Shown: positions 1 through 11,887 of the stretch, piece after piece | Numbering within the stretch: position 1 is the first letter of the stretch | How the letters are laid out: every line of letters begins with the position of its first letter | Source: Ceratodon purpureus | Taxonomy: Eukaryota; Streptophyta; Bryopsida; Pseudoditrichales; Ditrichaceae | Direction: 5' to 3' | Length of the DNA stretch: 64,000 nucleotides | NCBI GenBank assembly: GCA_014871385.1 | Contig: CM026428.1 | Span: 15,530,476 to 15,594,475, forward strand | Translations under genes and position numbers: made by a program | Notes under the pieces: model-generated | What the model was told of the DNA's origin: nothing | Databases searched by the model: none | Seen by the model: the letters and a program-made list of their open reading frames with translations, nothing else

Positions 1-1013
1 GAGAATTCTCAATCAACACACTACTCTTACAAAATAGTAGTGTATGACAAAACAATCCAAATAATAGAGAAAAGTTTGTCTTAAAACTAAAAATACAAGA
101 TCAAACACAAAATAGTTTGAGTCTCCAGAAATCTTCTCATCCCTTGAATGTTGGTGTAGTAAAATAAGAAAAATCCAGAGATAAAGACCTCACATGTCCC
201 CATAAACACAACCAAAACCAGAGTTAGGATTATGTTTGTAGACAAGGTGTCAACAGTCCTTTACAGCTTGTTATTGCAGTCACAAGAAAATCAAACCCTA
301 CACCAAACATATAAATCAAAGGGAGAGATGAAAGAGTCTAATTGCAATCATAAATTAGAGGACCTGACTAGTAGTTCCACCAGACTCAGCCATGTTGCAC
401 TTTGCTTCAGCTCCACACCACCTTATACCAAAACTTCACAAGCTCTAAAAATCTCTCACACACATGTAGCAAACTAGAATTACTTTCAAAGCAGACAAGT
501 AAACAGATGCATATGGCAAAGAAACTCCCATGGTTTTATACCCTCAAAGAAGTCTCTAGAGATTCATTTGTTTGTTATATGGACAGGAATAGCCTCGTTG
601 GTCCAATCATCTCTAACCCTTAGATGAAGGTTAACCTAGATCAAATGGTCACAAATTAGTGACTTGCTAGAGTAAAGTTCAAGCTTGTAGTAAGCCCCAA
701 GTAAAGTAAGCTTCAAGTTTGGAGTAACTACCAGTAAGCCATGTGTAAAGGAGGTGGGTGGGTTTCACTAATTTACACCTTATTCAGCATATCATGCCAT
801 AATAAAGTGACTATGTAATTGCTTGCAAAGTTTTACAAGTAATGTGCAAATTTATTTTGCAAGCCTACATAACTGAAGAGTGCAACTTCTGTCTGAATCA
901 TTGTAACAAAACCTTATTTAGAAAATAAATTCTAAATTAAATAGGGGTATAAGATCTTCCCAATATTTAAAAAAAGAAAAAGAAAAAAATGAAAAAACTG
1001 CAAAATAATTTAT
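1..1013. other. AT-rich intergenic DNA, no gene seen
   Basis: This stretch is AT-rich and only very short open frames with no recognisable motif occur in it. I see no splice-linked exons, RNA gene or clear repeat here. Confidence 0.5.
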
Positions 1014-1252
1014 CCCGACCCCCCTCACGGATTCGATACCATCCTTCAGTGGGTCGGGGAGTTAATAATTTTTTTTTAAAATAAAAAAACTGAATATTTA
1101 AAACTGAGATTGTTTTTTAAAAGAAAAAATAAAATAAAATAAATAATGTGCTACTTCCTCCCTCTTAGATCCGAGACCATCCTTGAGGGGGTGGGGAGTT
1201 AATAATTTTTTATTTAAAATTAAAAAACTAAATATTTAAAAGTGAGATTTTG
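1014..1252. repeat. Two diverged direct-repeat copies of about 100 bp
   Basis: A GC-richer block followed by an A/T-rich tail occurs at about 1014-1112 and again at about 1150-1252. Shared words include ACCATCCTT, GGGGAGTTAATAATTTTTT and GAATATTTAAAA/AAATATTTAAAA. The copies differ by many substitutions, so the duplication is old. No coding potential is evident. Confidence 0.6.
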
Positions 1253-2736
1253 AAAAAAGAAAACAACTTAGGCAATTAGCAGTGATCTGGATTTTTAGTG
1301 CTTCTGGCTTTGAAATAGCGGAGTGGATTTGTTTTGGTTTTGATTTGTATTTGAATCCGCGAGTATAAATAAATATTACATTTTCAGAAATACTCGTGTA
1401 CTGGAAGTCCAATCATTTGCCGTCACATTATAATTTGCCACTCCAATTAGTACATGACATTCAAAAATAATTACTAAGCATTTTGACATAATTCGTACTC
1501 ACCCAAACACAATCTTGTTGAGAATTTAATCCATGGTTATAGGTGCCCTAATAAAACTTAAATCACATCCCCTAGAACTGTGTCCTCACAAGCTCAATCA
1601 GGAAAGGGGAAAAACAAAAATCTGAAAATAAATAAATCAAAAAAATTTGTACAAAATAAAGATTACTGCTCACCGCTTATAAGATAGCATCGCTCTTTTA
1701 AAATGTCTACATGAATCATTTAATTCTTGTGTTTTATATTTGTTAAAGAAATTTCTAAGGGACGTGTTAATATAAGGAAGGCCACGATTTCTAGGATAAG
1801 AATTAATATGTGTAATTCTTAAGGGATGTGTTAACATAACGAACCAAAATTACATAAATGTTTGAAATAATAATCTCTAGACTCCTACATCAAGCACATA
1901 GTTCTAAGCTTAACGGAACACAATCATTGTCTAACTTCAACCTGGAGCGCTTGATCCAAAAATTGTTAGTTAATAATGTAGAATAACAATATCATATATA
2001 CATAGCATTCTAATTTTCCATGTTTTTGATGTGCGTAATTGAGTATTTCAAACTATAGATGGGATTTACCAAGTTATTGGAATTACCCTTATATTCTTTT
2101 AAAGATAACTTTTTGCGCATATAGAGATAGTCTACAGTCATGTTTTTACTGAAATATGAACGAGGATGCAAGGAGTAAATTTAGTGGGAACTTTATTATG
2201 TACGCTAGTATAAGCCCTAGTAACCGGCCATGCCACAGCCCAGGCATCAGCAATAGCATGCGCCCGTGCAATACCTTGCTGATATGAATCCTTGCAACAA
2301 ATCCCAACGACATTGACTACTGCTTAAAACAAATTGTTGGATCAGACAGAGGTTTCCAGACCCTCTCAATTTTTGGCGACCTCCATCACGCGCTTGGTTT
2401 TCAGCACCCTCTTTTTCTGGTTTTCTAGTTGATTAGTACTCACTTGTTCATCATGTTAGTTCCTGTCTATTTGTAGAGGACAGCTTAGGAGAGTGCGTCG
2501 CTGGGAGTGCGCGTAGGCTGTCAACTGACAGTTTGGATTTCTGAACCTTGTAGTGGCAGGGGATGTAAACCGACATTCATGAAGGGTTGAATGAGATATA
2601 CAGTTTCAGATTATGCCTTGTTACTGCTTCATTGAGGAAAATTTTAGGAAATCATTTAATTAATTGATATATCAAATTAATTTTAAAAAAATAAAATATA
2701 TATTTCTCATTAAATTATCTGAGAAATAAAAGGCTT
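1253..2736. other. AT-rich intergenic DNA with one transposon-end relic
   Basis: No convincing gene is visible. The only structured item is the partial copy of the 12.6-kb element's terminal repeat near 1665-1695, listed separately. The block around 2220-2600 is more GC-rich and might be decayed coding sequence, but no open frame or motif supports a product. Confidence 0.4.
1665..1695 (-). repeat. Solo relic of the 12.6-kb element's terminal repeat
   Basis: The sequence TGCTCACCGCT, four bases, then AAGATAGCATCGCTC matches the outer part of the right terminal repeat at 19087-19148 in the same orientation, and in reverse complement the left one at 6528-6590. Only one and a half of the five heptamers remain. 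No internal element sequence is seen beside it, so it looks like the end of a lost or decayed copy. Confidence 0.55.
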
Positions 2737-2804
2737 TTCAAACCCATCGAGCGGAGCGAGAAGGGTTTGAATAAGGGCGACGGGTCCGGTAGGACCCGTT
2801 GCCC
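2737..2804. repeat. GC-rich double hairpin in AT-rich DNA
   Basis: Two adjacent inverted repeats stand out. Bases 2737-2745 pair with 2763-2771 as a 9-bp stem (TTCAAACCC/GGGTTTGAA) enclosing a loop rich in GAGCG words. Bases 2775-2787 pair with 2792-2804 as a 13-bp stem with one mismatch and a GGTA loop (core ACGGGTCC/GGACCCGT). The surroundings are strongly AT-rich, so this is a compositional island. No gene is associated. Confidence 0.65.
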
Positions 2805-3360
2805 GTTAAGTAATTTTAGGGTTCACTCAAAACAACGATCACGGGGTAACTAGGGTTAATCTCATTGGATTTTTGGTTTTATAGCCCCTATATTCATACA
2901 AATAATATGACAAATAAATAAATCTTAAATTTATCAAAATAAAAAAATAAGGATGCAAAAATATATATATATATATATATACAAATTCATTTATCAAAAA
3001 ATATTTACTTGATCCAATCAATCAAATTGGTTTTTTTAATTATTAGAAAATAAATAATCACGAACATAATATTTAAATTTATAAAATAAAATTTTATATA
3101 TTTTTATTGTAATATTTACTAATTAAATTATTCAGTATATAAAAATAAAAATAAAAATAAAAATTAGTGAGTTCCAAGGTTCTAGCGGAGCTTCATTGTG
3201 ACAGTTTCCTTCCCCCTTCATCCGGTGTGTACAGTCATCCTGGAACGTAGCAGAGAGGCAGGCTATTATCCAACAGAATCAACCTAGATTTAGGCTATGT
3301 GCACTGCCAACGACGCACTCTCATACCACTACCTCCTATTTGTACTACCTCGTCAATTAG
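2805..3360. other. AT-rich DNA with an (AT)n microsatellite
   Basis: This stretch holds a pure AT dinucleotide run at about 2961-2981 and A/T homopolymers. No gene is visible; the short minus-strand frame here is low-complexity. Confidence 0.6.
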
Positions 3361-3872
3361 TCTCAGTAACTGACAGTGTTTATGCCTCTATGCCCATTGC
3401 CCAAGGAAGAAAAAATGGGTGCAACTTTGACCTGTTCAAATGCCAATTCAGTAAGCAATGAAATGTGGAACAAAAGGCTTTTGTTAAATGGCATGTGGAC
3501 ACTAATAATTCTTGGTAGAAATACATTTTTTGTTTTTTAGCAAAATAATCAGTGAAAATAATCTTAAATGACTTAAAAATAACAAAATTTTATAAAAACT
3601 AATTTATCCTATTTTCGTTCTTTCTATCTTTGTAATTTTCTAATTTTAACATTTTTTATTTTGAGAATTATTTTTGGACACTTCTACTATGTTACTACGA
3701 TATTCTTCTCAGTAACTTGAAATGTAAACAATGTTTATACCTTTCTGCTCTAAGAAGAAAAAATGGGTTCAACTTTGACTGGTCCAAATGCCAATTCAGA
3801 AAGCAATGAAATGTGGAAAAAAACCTTTTGTTACATGGCATGTGGAATCTAATAATTCTTGGTAGAAATACA
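3361..3872. repeat. Direct duplication, about 160 bp, offset 348 bp
   Basis: Bases about 3361-3523 recur at about 3709-3872. Shared words include AAGAAAAAATGGGT, CAACTTTGAC, AAATGCCAATTCAG, GCAATGAAATGTGGAA and ATAATTCTTGGTAGAAATACA. The copies differ at scattered positions. Function unknown. Confidence 0.75.
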
Positions 3873-5800
3873 CTCAAAGCTAAGTCGCCTTACAAAGAGT
3901 AAGATGTCTTGTCGAGTTTATTGCTGGCAGCAAATTAAGGACGGGCACTTCCCACTTGCCCCCTCAGCGAATCAAATCAACAACAGCTCCTTTTGATTGC
4001 TTCTAATGTCATCTTGGAAAATTTTCAAAATCAGTTTGCCCATGGACCCTACTGAGCTAGGCCATATCCGCAGACCTCACAGGTGGCAACTCTAGAATTT
4101 CAGATGGTTCTAGAATGGGATGGAGTTACTTAACCCATTTCAAAATCCATGGAGTGGTTTAGCTTGGATGATTGAATTACTTAATGAACCAATTAACTTA
4201 AGCTACCAAAACTCACCAAAACTTTTTATGAATATGCAGTTAATTGGGTGATTTTTTCATCAGTAGCTAAGGTGGTATCATCGGAGTTCTCATTATTATT
4301 AACGGTGTTTAAGGAAGTTGTTATCATTTGTCATCATGCCCTTTCCTTGCAAATACGAGTTTAAATCCTAAATGCATTAAATTCAAAAAAAAATCCTAAT
4401 TCTAAGAAATAAAAACTTGTATTTTAACTGGTTTTAGACCAAAAACTGAACAAAATTTTAATTTTAATTTTTTTAAAAAAAAACATGGAGATATTGTTCT
4501 GCTGCACATATTCCACTCTAGAGTACCATCCCCCAGTACCTCCACACCCCCTGCCCTCAATCCATATCAATATGCCCAGAATTTCAATTCATCTCCAACA
4601 CCGCCCCTGCCTTGACCCATGACCTGCTCCCATCACCACATCTCCTCTCGCTCAACTGCATGGTCGTCAATATCCATGAATGACTACGGTAACACCATAG
4701 CTGCTTCGTTCTTAAATAATTATAAATATAAAAAAATAAAAAAATAAAAAATAATGAAGACCTAAGAACAAAAATAGTTTTTGCAATTTTTTGTTATTTC
4801 TAGGCCGTTTAAGGTCATTTATACTGATTTTTTGCTAGAAAACCAAAAATTGAGAAATTTGATTTTTTAAAAATAAACCTTAATTTTTCAAAATAAATAA
4901 ATATTCGTTTGGTGAAGATCGAACCTATTATGGTGTTACGGTAGCTAGTAACATAAAGGACTAAGGAAATTTTTGTGTGTAAAAAAGTTTGGCTTATATT
5001 TGATAATGTTCCTCAGTAGACTGGAGTTCCTCAACGGAGTGAGGAAAAGCAGTAACGTGATGTTACATTTTGTAACCACCCTGTTTGACTAAACTTGTTT
5101 CTATTTTTAACTTTTTGTCCTTTACGCAAAGTAAGCTCTTGGACCACGGTGGTCCATGACATGAATAAAAGATATTGAAAGACAACAATGGATTCCAAAG
5201 TGCAAATTGCAATATGACTAAATGTTAATGTTTTATTGATTGCTGATTATATTGTGATTGGAAGACATTGAAGATAGTCTTGGATTCAAGGGTGCAAAAC
5301 AACTAATTTTCAATATATTGCTTGCCTATGTACTAATAGAAATGAGTTAAGAATTGCGTGTGTCGTATGATTTGTACTTTGCTGTAAAATACAATGAATA
5401 TTGTGTTTAAAAACATTTTTCATATAAGCACACCTTAAGTGGGAATGATAATATACATGAAGGACGCCAAAAGTTCTACAAATCTTTATAAAAATTTGCC
5501 TCGTCGTCAATGTGAAAATAAATTATAGGCATGAAAACTCATAAATGTAGTAATTAATTTTTGCTTACTTTGTATACCAATCTTTGAGCTTTGATAGGAA
5601 GATCTGAGGAGACATAACAAGTCATTTGTGAAATCTTTCTATACTCCAATCATATTATTGATAATTAACCTTCAAAGGACAAGTAAGTACTAAAACTATA
5701 TTCCAAAACCTCTCTCTAAAAAAACTAATCTTTTTGACAAAACTTTAGGATTAGAACCAAAAATAGATAGAAAGATCTTAGCCTCTAAACTTCAAGAACA

Positions 5801-5841
<41 letters not shown>

Positions 5842-6527
5842 CTTTTTTTAATTCTTTCTAAAGCTAAATATTCAATCATCTTCAATTTCAAAAAATATGG
5901 CTTAATGAGGAAATTGATATATTCAAAGGTAAATGAATGGAAATTTCTCCAAAATGAATTTAAAAAAAAAAAATCTCAATACTCACCTTTCAAAAAATTA
6001 TAAGGTAGATAGAAGTATAAAATGATTTTAAAACCTAAATCACTAATGGGGAGGAGCACAATAAAGTGTACCAAAAAGTGCTTAGCTATTTGTCAGCTTC
6101 AGCCCTTTTGCAAAAATTGCACAAAAGTGATGGAAAGATGTTATCGAAGTCAATTGCTTTTGCTAATATAGATTCTCAACTTGTTTTTCACAATTTAGAA
6201 AAGTTTCGTACAAAGTAGACACTTTTAAGTTATTCTATGAGGGCTTCAAATCCAAGCAAATTGAATGCAATCATCTGTAAAAGTGGCTAGAAAAGAACAA
6301 AAACTATCTAAAAAACACTTTTGAAGGAGTAGTGCCCTCTATATGTTTAAGAGGTATTCTAAAATAGTCAATTCATATACTCAATAATTGGTTTAGGATT
6401 CTAAAAGTATTGCAAGGATGTTTTTAAAGAGGGTGACTTTTGCGGTACTTTCTATGAGTTTTTTTTCCACCGATTATTGTTTTTAAATTGGAAAAAACGT
6501 CCTCTAAAGACAATAGAAGGCAGCGAC
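3873..6527. other. AT-rich intergenic DNA, no gene seen
   Basis: No supported coding region. A run of about 34 T residues lies at 5803-5836, followed by more A/T-rich tracts. The rest is unremarkable up to the left terminal repeat at 6528. Confidence 0.5.
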
Positions 6528-6590
6528 GCTATCTTGTGAGCGGTGAGCGGTGAGCAGTGAGCGGTGAGCACTAAATTTTCAATTTTTTGG
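6528..6590 (+). repeat. Left terminal inverted repeat with five tandem heptamers
   Basis: The repeat begins GCTATCTT and then contains five consecutive 7-bp units of the form GTGAGCR at 6536-6570, followed by CTAAATTTTCAATTTTTTGG. The reverse complement is at 19087-19148. Tandem short units at transposon ends commonly bind the transposase, so these are candidate transposase sites; that role is inferred. Confidence 0.85.
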
Positions 6591-6834
6591 GGAAAAATTT
6601 GAATTTTATTTTTATTTTTTTGTATTTTTTTGAGAGCAATCAAACAATGGTGAGCAATTTAGGACACTTCGTTGGAATATATGAATGCAAATAAAGTAGA
6701 CCCTATAACCGTGGAATCAATCAAATGTGAATGGTTGGATGGGAAAGCTTACTGTTCAAGTCACATACAGAATGTATATCCAATTTTTTTTTAAACATTT
6801 TTTTATTGCATTTTTGTGGTTGCGGATACGAGAG

Positions 6835-6916
6835 AAGAATATTTCCAAGGCAAGAAGGAATATTCTCCTCTCGGATCCGAGAGGAGAATATTCCTTCTTG
6901 CCTTGGAAATATTCTT
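6835..6916. repeat. 82-bp perfect palindrome
   Basis: Two 41-base arms meet between 6875 and 6876 with no loop and no mismatch. The centre is TCTCGGATCCGAGA (6869-6882), a 14-mer that recurs three more times inside the same element. The arms include GGAATATTC and CCAAGGCAAG. Such a palindrome can extrude as a cruciform or form a hairpin in RNA. It lies between the left terminal repeat and the transposase stop codon. Confidence 0.9.
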
Positions 6917-7101
6917 TTTTTGCTTTCATTTTACCACAAACACATTCGACAGGTGGACAATATATAAATAAATAGTGACCTTTATTTATGTTTTGCGGAT
7001 TCCAAATCCATCACAAAGCCAAAACAAATCAAATCCGCTATTCATATGATGTATTCTTGAACTATATTGGTCACTCAATTTTGTAGTCTAATCATAAGAA
7101 A

Positions 7102-10100
7102 CTATTGAAGCGGTTCAGCAACTTTGGCCATCTCCAGAACACGCATAACTTCGTTGAAGCTGAAGCTAGGGGCGTGCATAAAAGTATCAACCTTGTAATC
7201 CATCTCACATAGATAGCGGAAGATATAATAAACATGCTTGCAGTACTTCCACTGTCCTCTTTTGCCAAGGGTTTCCGAAGTCATTTTCATGAAGTCGGGG
7301 CAAGTACATCCAGGGAAGTCCGTCATGGTGATACAATATATCGTTTCACTTGGACTCTTCAAGGAGATGACGCAGCCAAATCCTGGATATGGAATCGATG
7401 TGACACTTGTAATCCAATAGTTGTTCATGAGACCCGCGCTGCTCCACTTGTTGCGGTGGTCGGAGGTAGGAGCGTCAGAACTTCTCCTGATGGCATATCC
7501 GTTTCGAGTCGTCGGGTGTGTATCCGGATCAACAGGAACCGGGAAATGACTCCTTGGAAGCGGCATATTAGCAGAAACCTGGAACTGACGACGAGGTGAT
7601 AGTACTCCACGTTGTTGGAGTTGGAAGCCGGCCTCTTCAAGAGCCAAAATCTCTTTGATGGTCAAGTTCGTGCCCCTTTTCACAGGCCAAGTCTGCGGGA
7701 TAGATGGCCAATCGATCACAAACGACTTCTTCGTGCCCTTCACACATCTATTAATGTCATCGGCGCAAAACCAGAAGTCAGTAGAAATCTGGCGATCGGT
7801 TCTGAACTCCTTCTTCAGCCCTACATAGGTAGGAGCAGGCGTACCATGCGTACTTCGGCGCACTCGGGTATCGCACTTCTCATTCGTATGAGCCTGCATT
7901 GCTTGGCATTTTCGGTTAGACTTGCCGGATAGTCTGGCAATGTGCCACTTAGAGGGGTCGCAATCTGTCTCCTGCACTGAAGTAGTGTGTTCAACACCGG
8001 AGTCAGGTTGAGAAAGAGCCTCCTCAATGCGTGCTCTGGTGGATCTCGTGCCATCACGAGGAATGGAATAATTCACAGTATCATAGCGATGCGAGTCATG
8101 ACTAGAACCAAGCGGCAAATCTAACTTCCGTTTCGTAGATCCAAAGATCTCTGCACCTTCCAAGCCTCCTTTCTTCGTCAGTAAATCCTCGGCTCCCGGG
8201 TAGGAATTGACTGCCTCAACAATCAACTTGGGGTCACCAGAGCGTTGAGCGTGGCGTAAACGAAGTTCTGCTCTGTCCGGACCTTTACCGCCCTTTCCTC
8301 CCTTCAGCCAAGACCGGTAACTTGTGATCTGCATGAATGCTCGGATCATATCATCCACTGTTGCCTCGTACAAACAGGTCATTGTATTTCCTGATTGTTG
8401 AAGCCATCTGTTATGCACGGTTTCCGCAAGGTTGCAGGAAGGCATGTCGGCTCTCTCGTCAAGGGTAAGATCCTGGGAAATACAATAAAATAAGTAATGT
8501 CATTTTCAGGATTATAGATAAAAAACAAGCTTTACTAATACTTGATGGAAGGTTTAGAGATGAATGAACTTACAAGCTGCATCGAGCCTCCCCATTGTCT
8601 ATACCGATAGTGCCAGAAAACCATCCAATCATTTAGATGACGCCTTCCTTCTTCAGTTGTAGCCCCTGACGAAAGCCACCACCCACGGATGACGTTGTAC
8701 TGCGCTTCTGCTTCCTCCTGGGTCTTTGCGTCCTTCCATACTTTGCACAAAGCTTTGTGTTGGTCTTGAAAGCTTGGCAAGATATTCCGAGAAGTAGCCC
8801 TCTGAAGGCACTTTGTCCAGTGGAAAAGACAAGTGCGCTCTCGTTCTTCCATAGGATCATTGGGATCTCCGTTCCCATACACCTTCCGAACAGCGTGCCA
8901 GTTGGCTCCAGCATTGTCAGCCATGAATCCTTTGAAATTTGTATTATCAAGCCCATTCTTCCGCATAACTTCATTGAGTTGGAGCCAAAATAACTCCTGA
9001 GCAGCAGCATCTTCGGATTGCATGTCACAAAGGGCAATTGTCATAACTTTACAATACTTACTGTCATAAACGTGGCATGCCATAGTGGTCCAGTCAGCTA
9101 CACGCCTAACATGGTCGAACATGATCCAGCAGTCTTGAAGATCACCTCCAGGCTGCATGCGCTTCACCAAATCCACACCGCTTCCTGGACGATCAGTGGA
9201 CATCTTGAACAGAAACACCTTGCCTTCATTCTGTCCAGGGAACTGATTACGGTGGATGAAATCAAAGTTGGAGTAATCCTTCAGCTCTAGGATGCTATCT
9301 GTGACTCCTCTCCCTTGACGGAAAAACCTCTTCGATCCAGAAACAAAATTCCGTATATTCGGTGAAGAAAGAGTCTCAAATTGGTCCATTACAGCATCTA
9401 TAGATGCTCCCCGAAGATGACTGCCTCCTGCAGTAGGACGGATCAGAGCATCGGCAAGGTACTGCTTGCTGGCCGCTAGAACGATAGCAGAGTTTTTGAC
9501 GTTAGGTGTCCTCTGAACCTCCTTAGCTATGCAGTCAAACATGATATCCATAGAATCTTGACATCTGCCTTGAGATACAGGATGTCTATGACGTCCTAAA
9601 TGAATTGCCGCACGGGTCATATTATTGTCTGGAGACGACACATGATAGATCCTAGCCTCGCACAATGCTAGACAAGTAGGAGGTGTCTGACATACTTTGC
9701 ATGCTAAAGTAGATTTTTCTGTGGGGGAGCCTCCCACAGAGAAAGGTACTAAAGCTACGCCTGACCATTCAGTGCTATTTACCATCCCATTATTCCTGCA
9801 GATGTAATCACAACTCATGTTGGGACATTGTAAGTGTCCGGTACATGATGACTTACGATATGTGAGGCCATATTCGTTCTTGATGTTTGTGGTCATGGTC
9901 TTGCACCAGGTGTGGCCATCATACTGCTTGCTCATCCCGTCCATTCCACCTCCGAATGGATTAGGAACTCCTTCTGGTACAGGGGGCAGCTCAAAAATCT
10001 TGTCTCCATCGTAAACTGGCGGTAAATACTTCACTTGTTCGTGTTCAATAGTGTCAAAATCAATCTTTGATAATTCTGATCGGGAGCCCCTTCTTGATGC

Positions 10101-10553
10101 TGTCATTCTGATGGAAAACATAATGCTTCTGTTTTTTTTGGAAGCAGGGTGAATAGGTGGACGCCCTGTAGACAATGACGCAGACATACTAGAACGACTA
10201 CCCTGTCGAGATGGACGACCTGAGTCTTCGGATCCACGACTCTGAAATGGATTTGACCTAGTGTCTCCTAGCTGTATCTCACTATGAGTGTCATCATCCG
10301 AGTCACTCAACAAATGTACTGAGTTGTCACTGGGTTCAATTTTGACAGATGCTAGACCAGGAACTTGAACTGTTGACGTGGAAGGAGGAGGGGTCAAAAG
10401 AACAGTAGACTCAGACATCTGTGCATCTGTTAAGCCATAAACCTTGAAAGTTCCAGTGCTAAGAGTCCAGACGTAACCATCGGGTGTACTATCCTTCACT
10501 TGAAATACACACTCAAGAATCTCACCATTATCATCAAAGACCTCTTCTTCCAC
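7102..10553 (-). CDS. MULE-type transposase with zinc-binding and SWIM domains
   Basis: This gene encodes a Mutator-like DDE transposase that would cut and join the element ends in the nucleus. Two exons, 10553-8574 and 8472-7102, are joined across a 101-bp phase-0 intron with GTAAGT and CCCAG borders, giving about 1116 residues. The order is: an acidic and Ser/Arg-rich N-terminus; a Cys/His-rich region at about 217-324 (CTGHLQC, CKVC, HLGRHRHP) like WRKY/GCM1-type DNA-binding domains of MULEs; a catalytic core with D480 (IMFDHVRR), D546 (FMADNAG) and E677 (NLAETVHNRW), plus CLFHW between; and a SWIM zinc finger CxC...CxH at 1049-1073. The open frame begins at a GTG, so the true start probably lies upstream (see 10596-10679). 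No internal stop or frameshift interrupts it. The D-D-E assignment is by motif reading. Confidence 0.82.
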
Positions 10554-10595
10554 GTAAATAGTCCCAGCTCTAAACCCAAACCTCAGGCTAAGTTA

Positions 10596-10679
10596 TCACT
10601 CCTCCACAACTACCTTATTGTCTGGACCTACAGACATCACAAATGGAATACCTCCATCATGAGACCGAAGAGAGGCCAT
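10596..10679 (-). other. Candidate 5' coding exon of the MULE transposase
   Basis: Upstream of the GTG-opened transposase frame, an ATG at 10679-10677 opens 27 codons (starting MASLRSHDGG, ending VVVEE) before a TGA. Its composition looks coding and it lies only 43 bp from the main frame, but in another frame. An unrecognised small intron or a frameshift could link the two; I found no splice pair with matching phase. Alternatively it is a leader peptide or chance. Confidence 0.35.
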
Positions 10680-11887
10680 CCTAAGCGTACTATAGAAGAT
10701 GGAAGAAGTACAATCATGCATTGCAGTCAGGTTTTCTGAGAGGACTGAAAGAAGGTGGCTTGTGTCTAAAGGACGTTCCAGGGATTATATAGTTCTCAGT
10801 GGACAGTGCATCGTGCTAACTTAGCTGTACTTTAAATAAATTTAGTCCTCTATCATAAAGACAATTACCTGTATAGCTCAATTTTAGTTAGAACATATCT
10901 GACATACTAGAGTGTTTAGGCGGCTGAGACCGCCATCCATGATATGCTCAGCTAATACAATTATAACAATTAGCCGTCATTTTAGTCTCTGTGGTATGGC
11001 CTTTAATTTGAATTCGATTATATTTGAAAATGGTTGGCTTATATCTAACAATTTATAGAGAACACAGGTCATGCAAACCAATCTACTGGAGATTTTAAAT
11101 ACAAACGTTAGAGTATGCCATACTGTACTAGATAGGTATAGGGCGTTCATTAAAAGATCAATCTTTGGAAATCCAAAAGACTACTAATATTATACTTAAT
11201 TTAAATCGTGACGTAGTCAGTTACAGTTAGCAGTGACGATGTATACATTAAAAGGATGGGAGGTCCCGAGAAACAGAGCCAGTTAAATGACGTAGAACTA
11301 AACACTTCTCCATTTTATGACAATCTCTCTTGTTAGTTGTATGTTCACGAGAGTGCGCTAGTGAGACACATGAGGGACGGAGAAGAACTGAGTGCAAGAG
11401 TGCCTAGGGCTCCTAGATCATGTTTGTCTAGAGGTAGAGGGAGGAGGCGAGGTTCTCATTTCAGTAATCCCAAGCAGATTAAGGCTCAGAAGAGAAGAAA
11501 GGAAAAAGAGACTAATAGCTTGATTGCAGACGTGGATTGCAATTCAGACGGAATCAAATATCTCAGGATCAAAGCTCTAGGGGCCATCTCTGAGGTTTGC
11601 CTCTTGTAAATCTAGCTCAGTATTGCTCTAATCATTTTGTACGTTAATTTTTCATACGTGTTTTTTGTTTATGGTATAGCAAATACAAGTGGTCCATCCC
11701 TAGACCACAAAAATTCACGTACACTTCTAGGCCTCCCCTCATATTACTTCCAGTATGGTCCAAGCCGTACATGATGGTCAAATTAACAGGCAGTCACTAA
11801 TTGTGCGGATGAGCGGTTCCAGTTCTGGATGCGTACGAACCTAGTTTCGGCCGTTGACCTTCTACTGTCTGCTCGAGCTGCTTGCAG
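10680..11887. promoter_or_regulatory. Central divergent spacer of the element
   Basis: This 1.2-kb interval separates the leftward transposase and the rightward ParB-like/methyltransferase gene, so promoters for both probably lie here. It is mostly AT-rich. One short plus-strand frame from an ATG at about 11370 to 11609 encodes about 80 residues with an Arg/Lys-rich stretch (RGRGRRRGS, KAQKRRKEKE), which could be a nuclear-localised peptide or a chance frame. No box was recognised with confidence. Confidence 0.35.

Noticed and set aside
6528-6590. CRISPR-like array from regularly repeated heptamers
   Set aside because: The 7-bp units are directly adjacent with no spacers, and the context is a eukaryotic transposon end.
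11337-11609. Small basic protein gene in the centre of the element
   Set aside because: The frame has no recognised domain or splice support, so it is mentioned within the spacer but not called as a gene.
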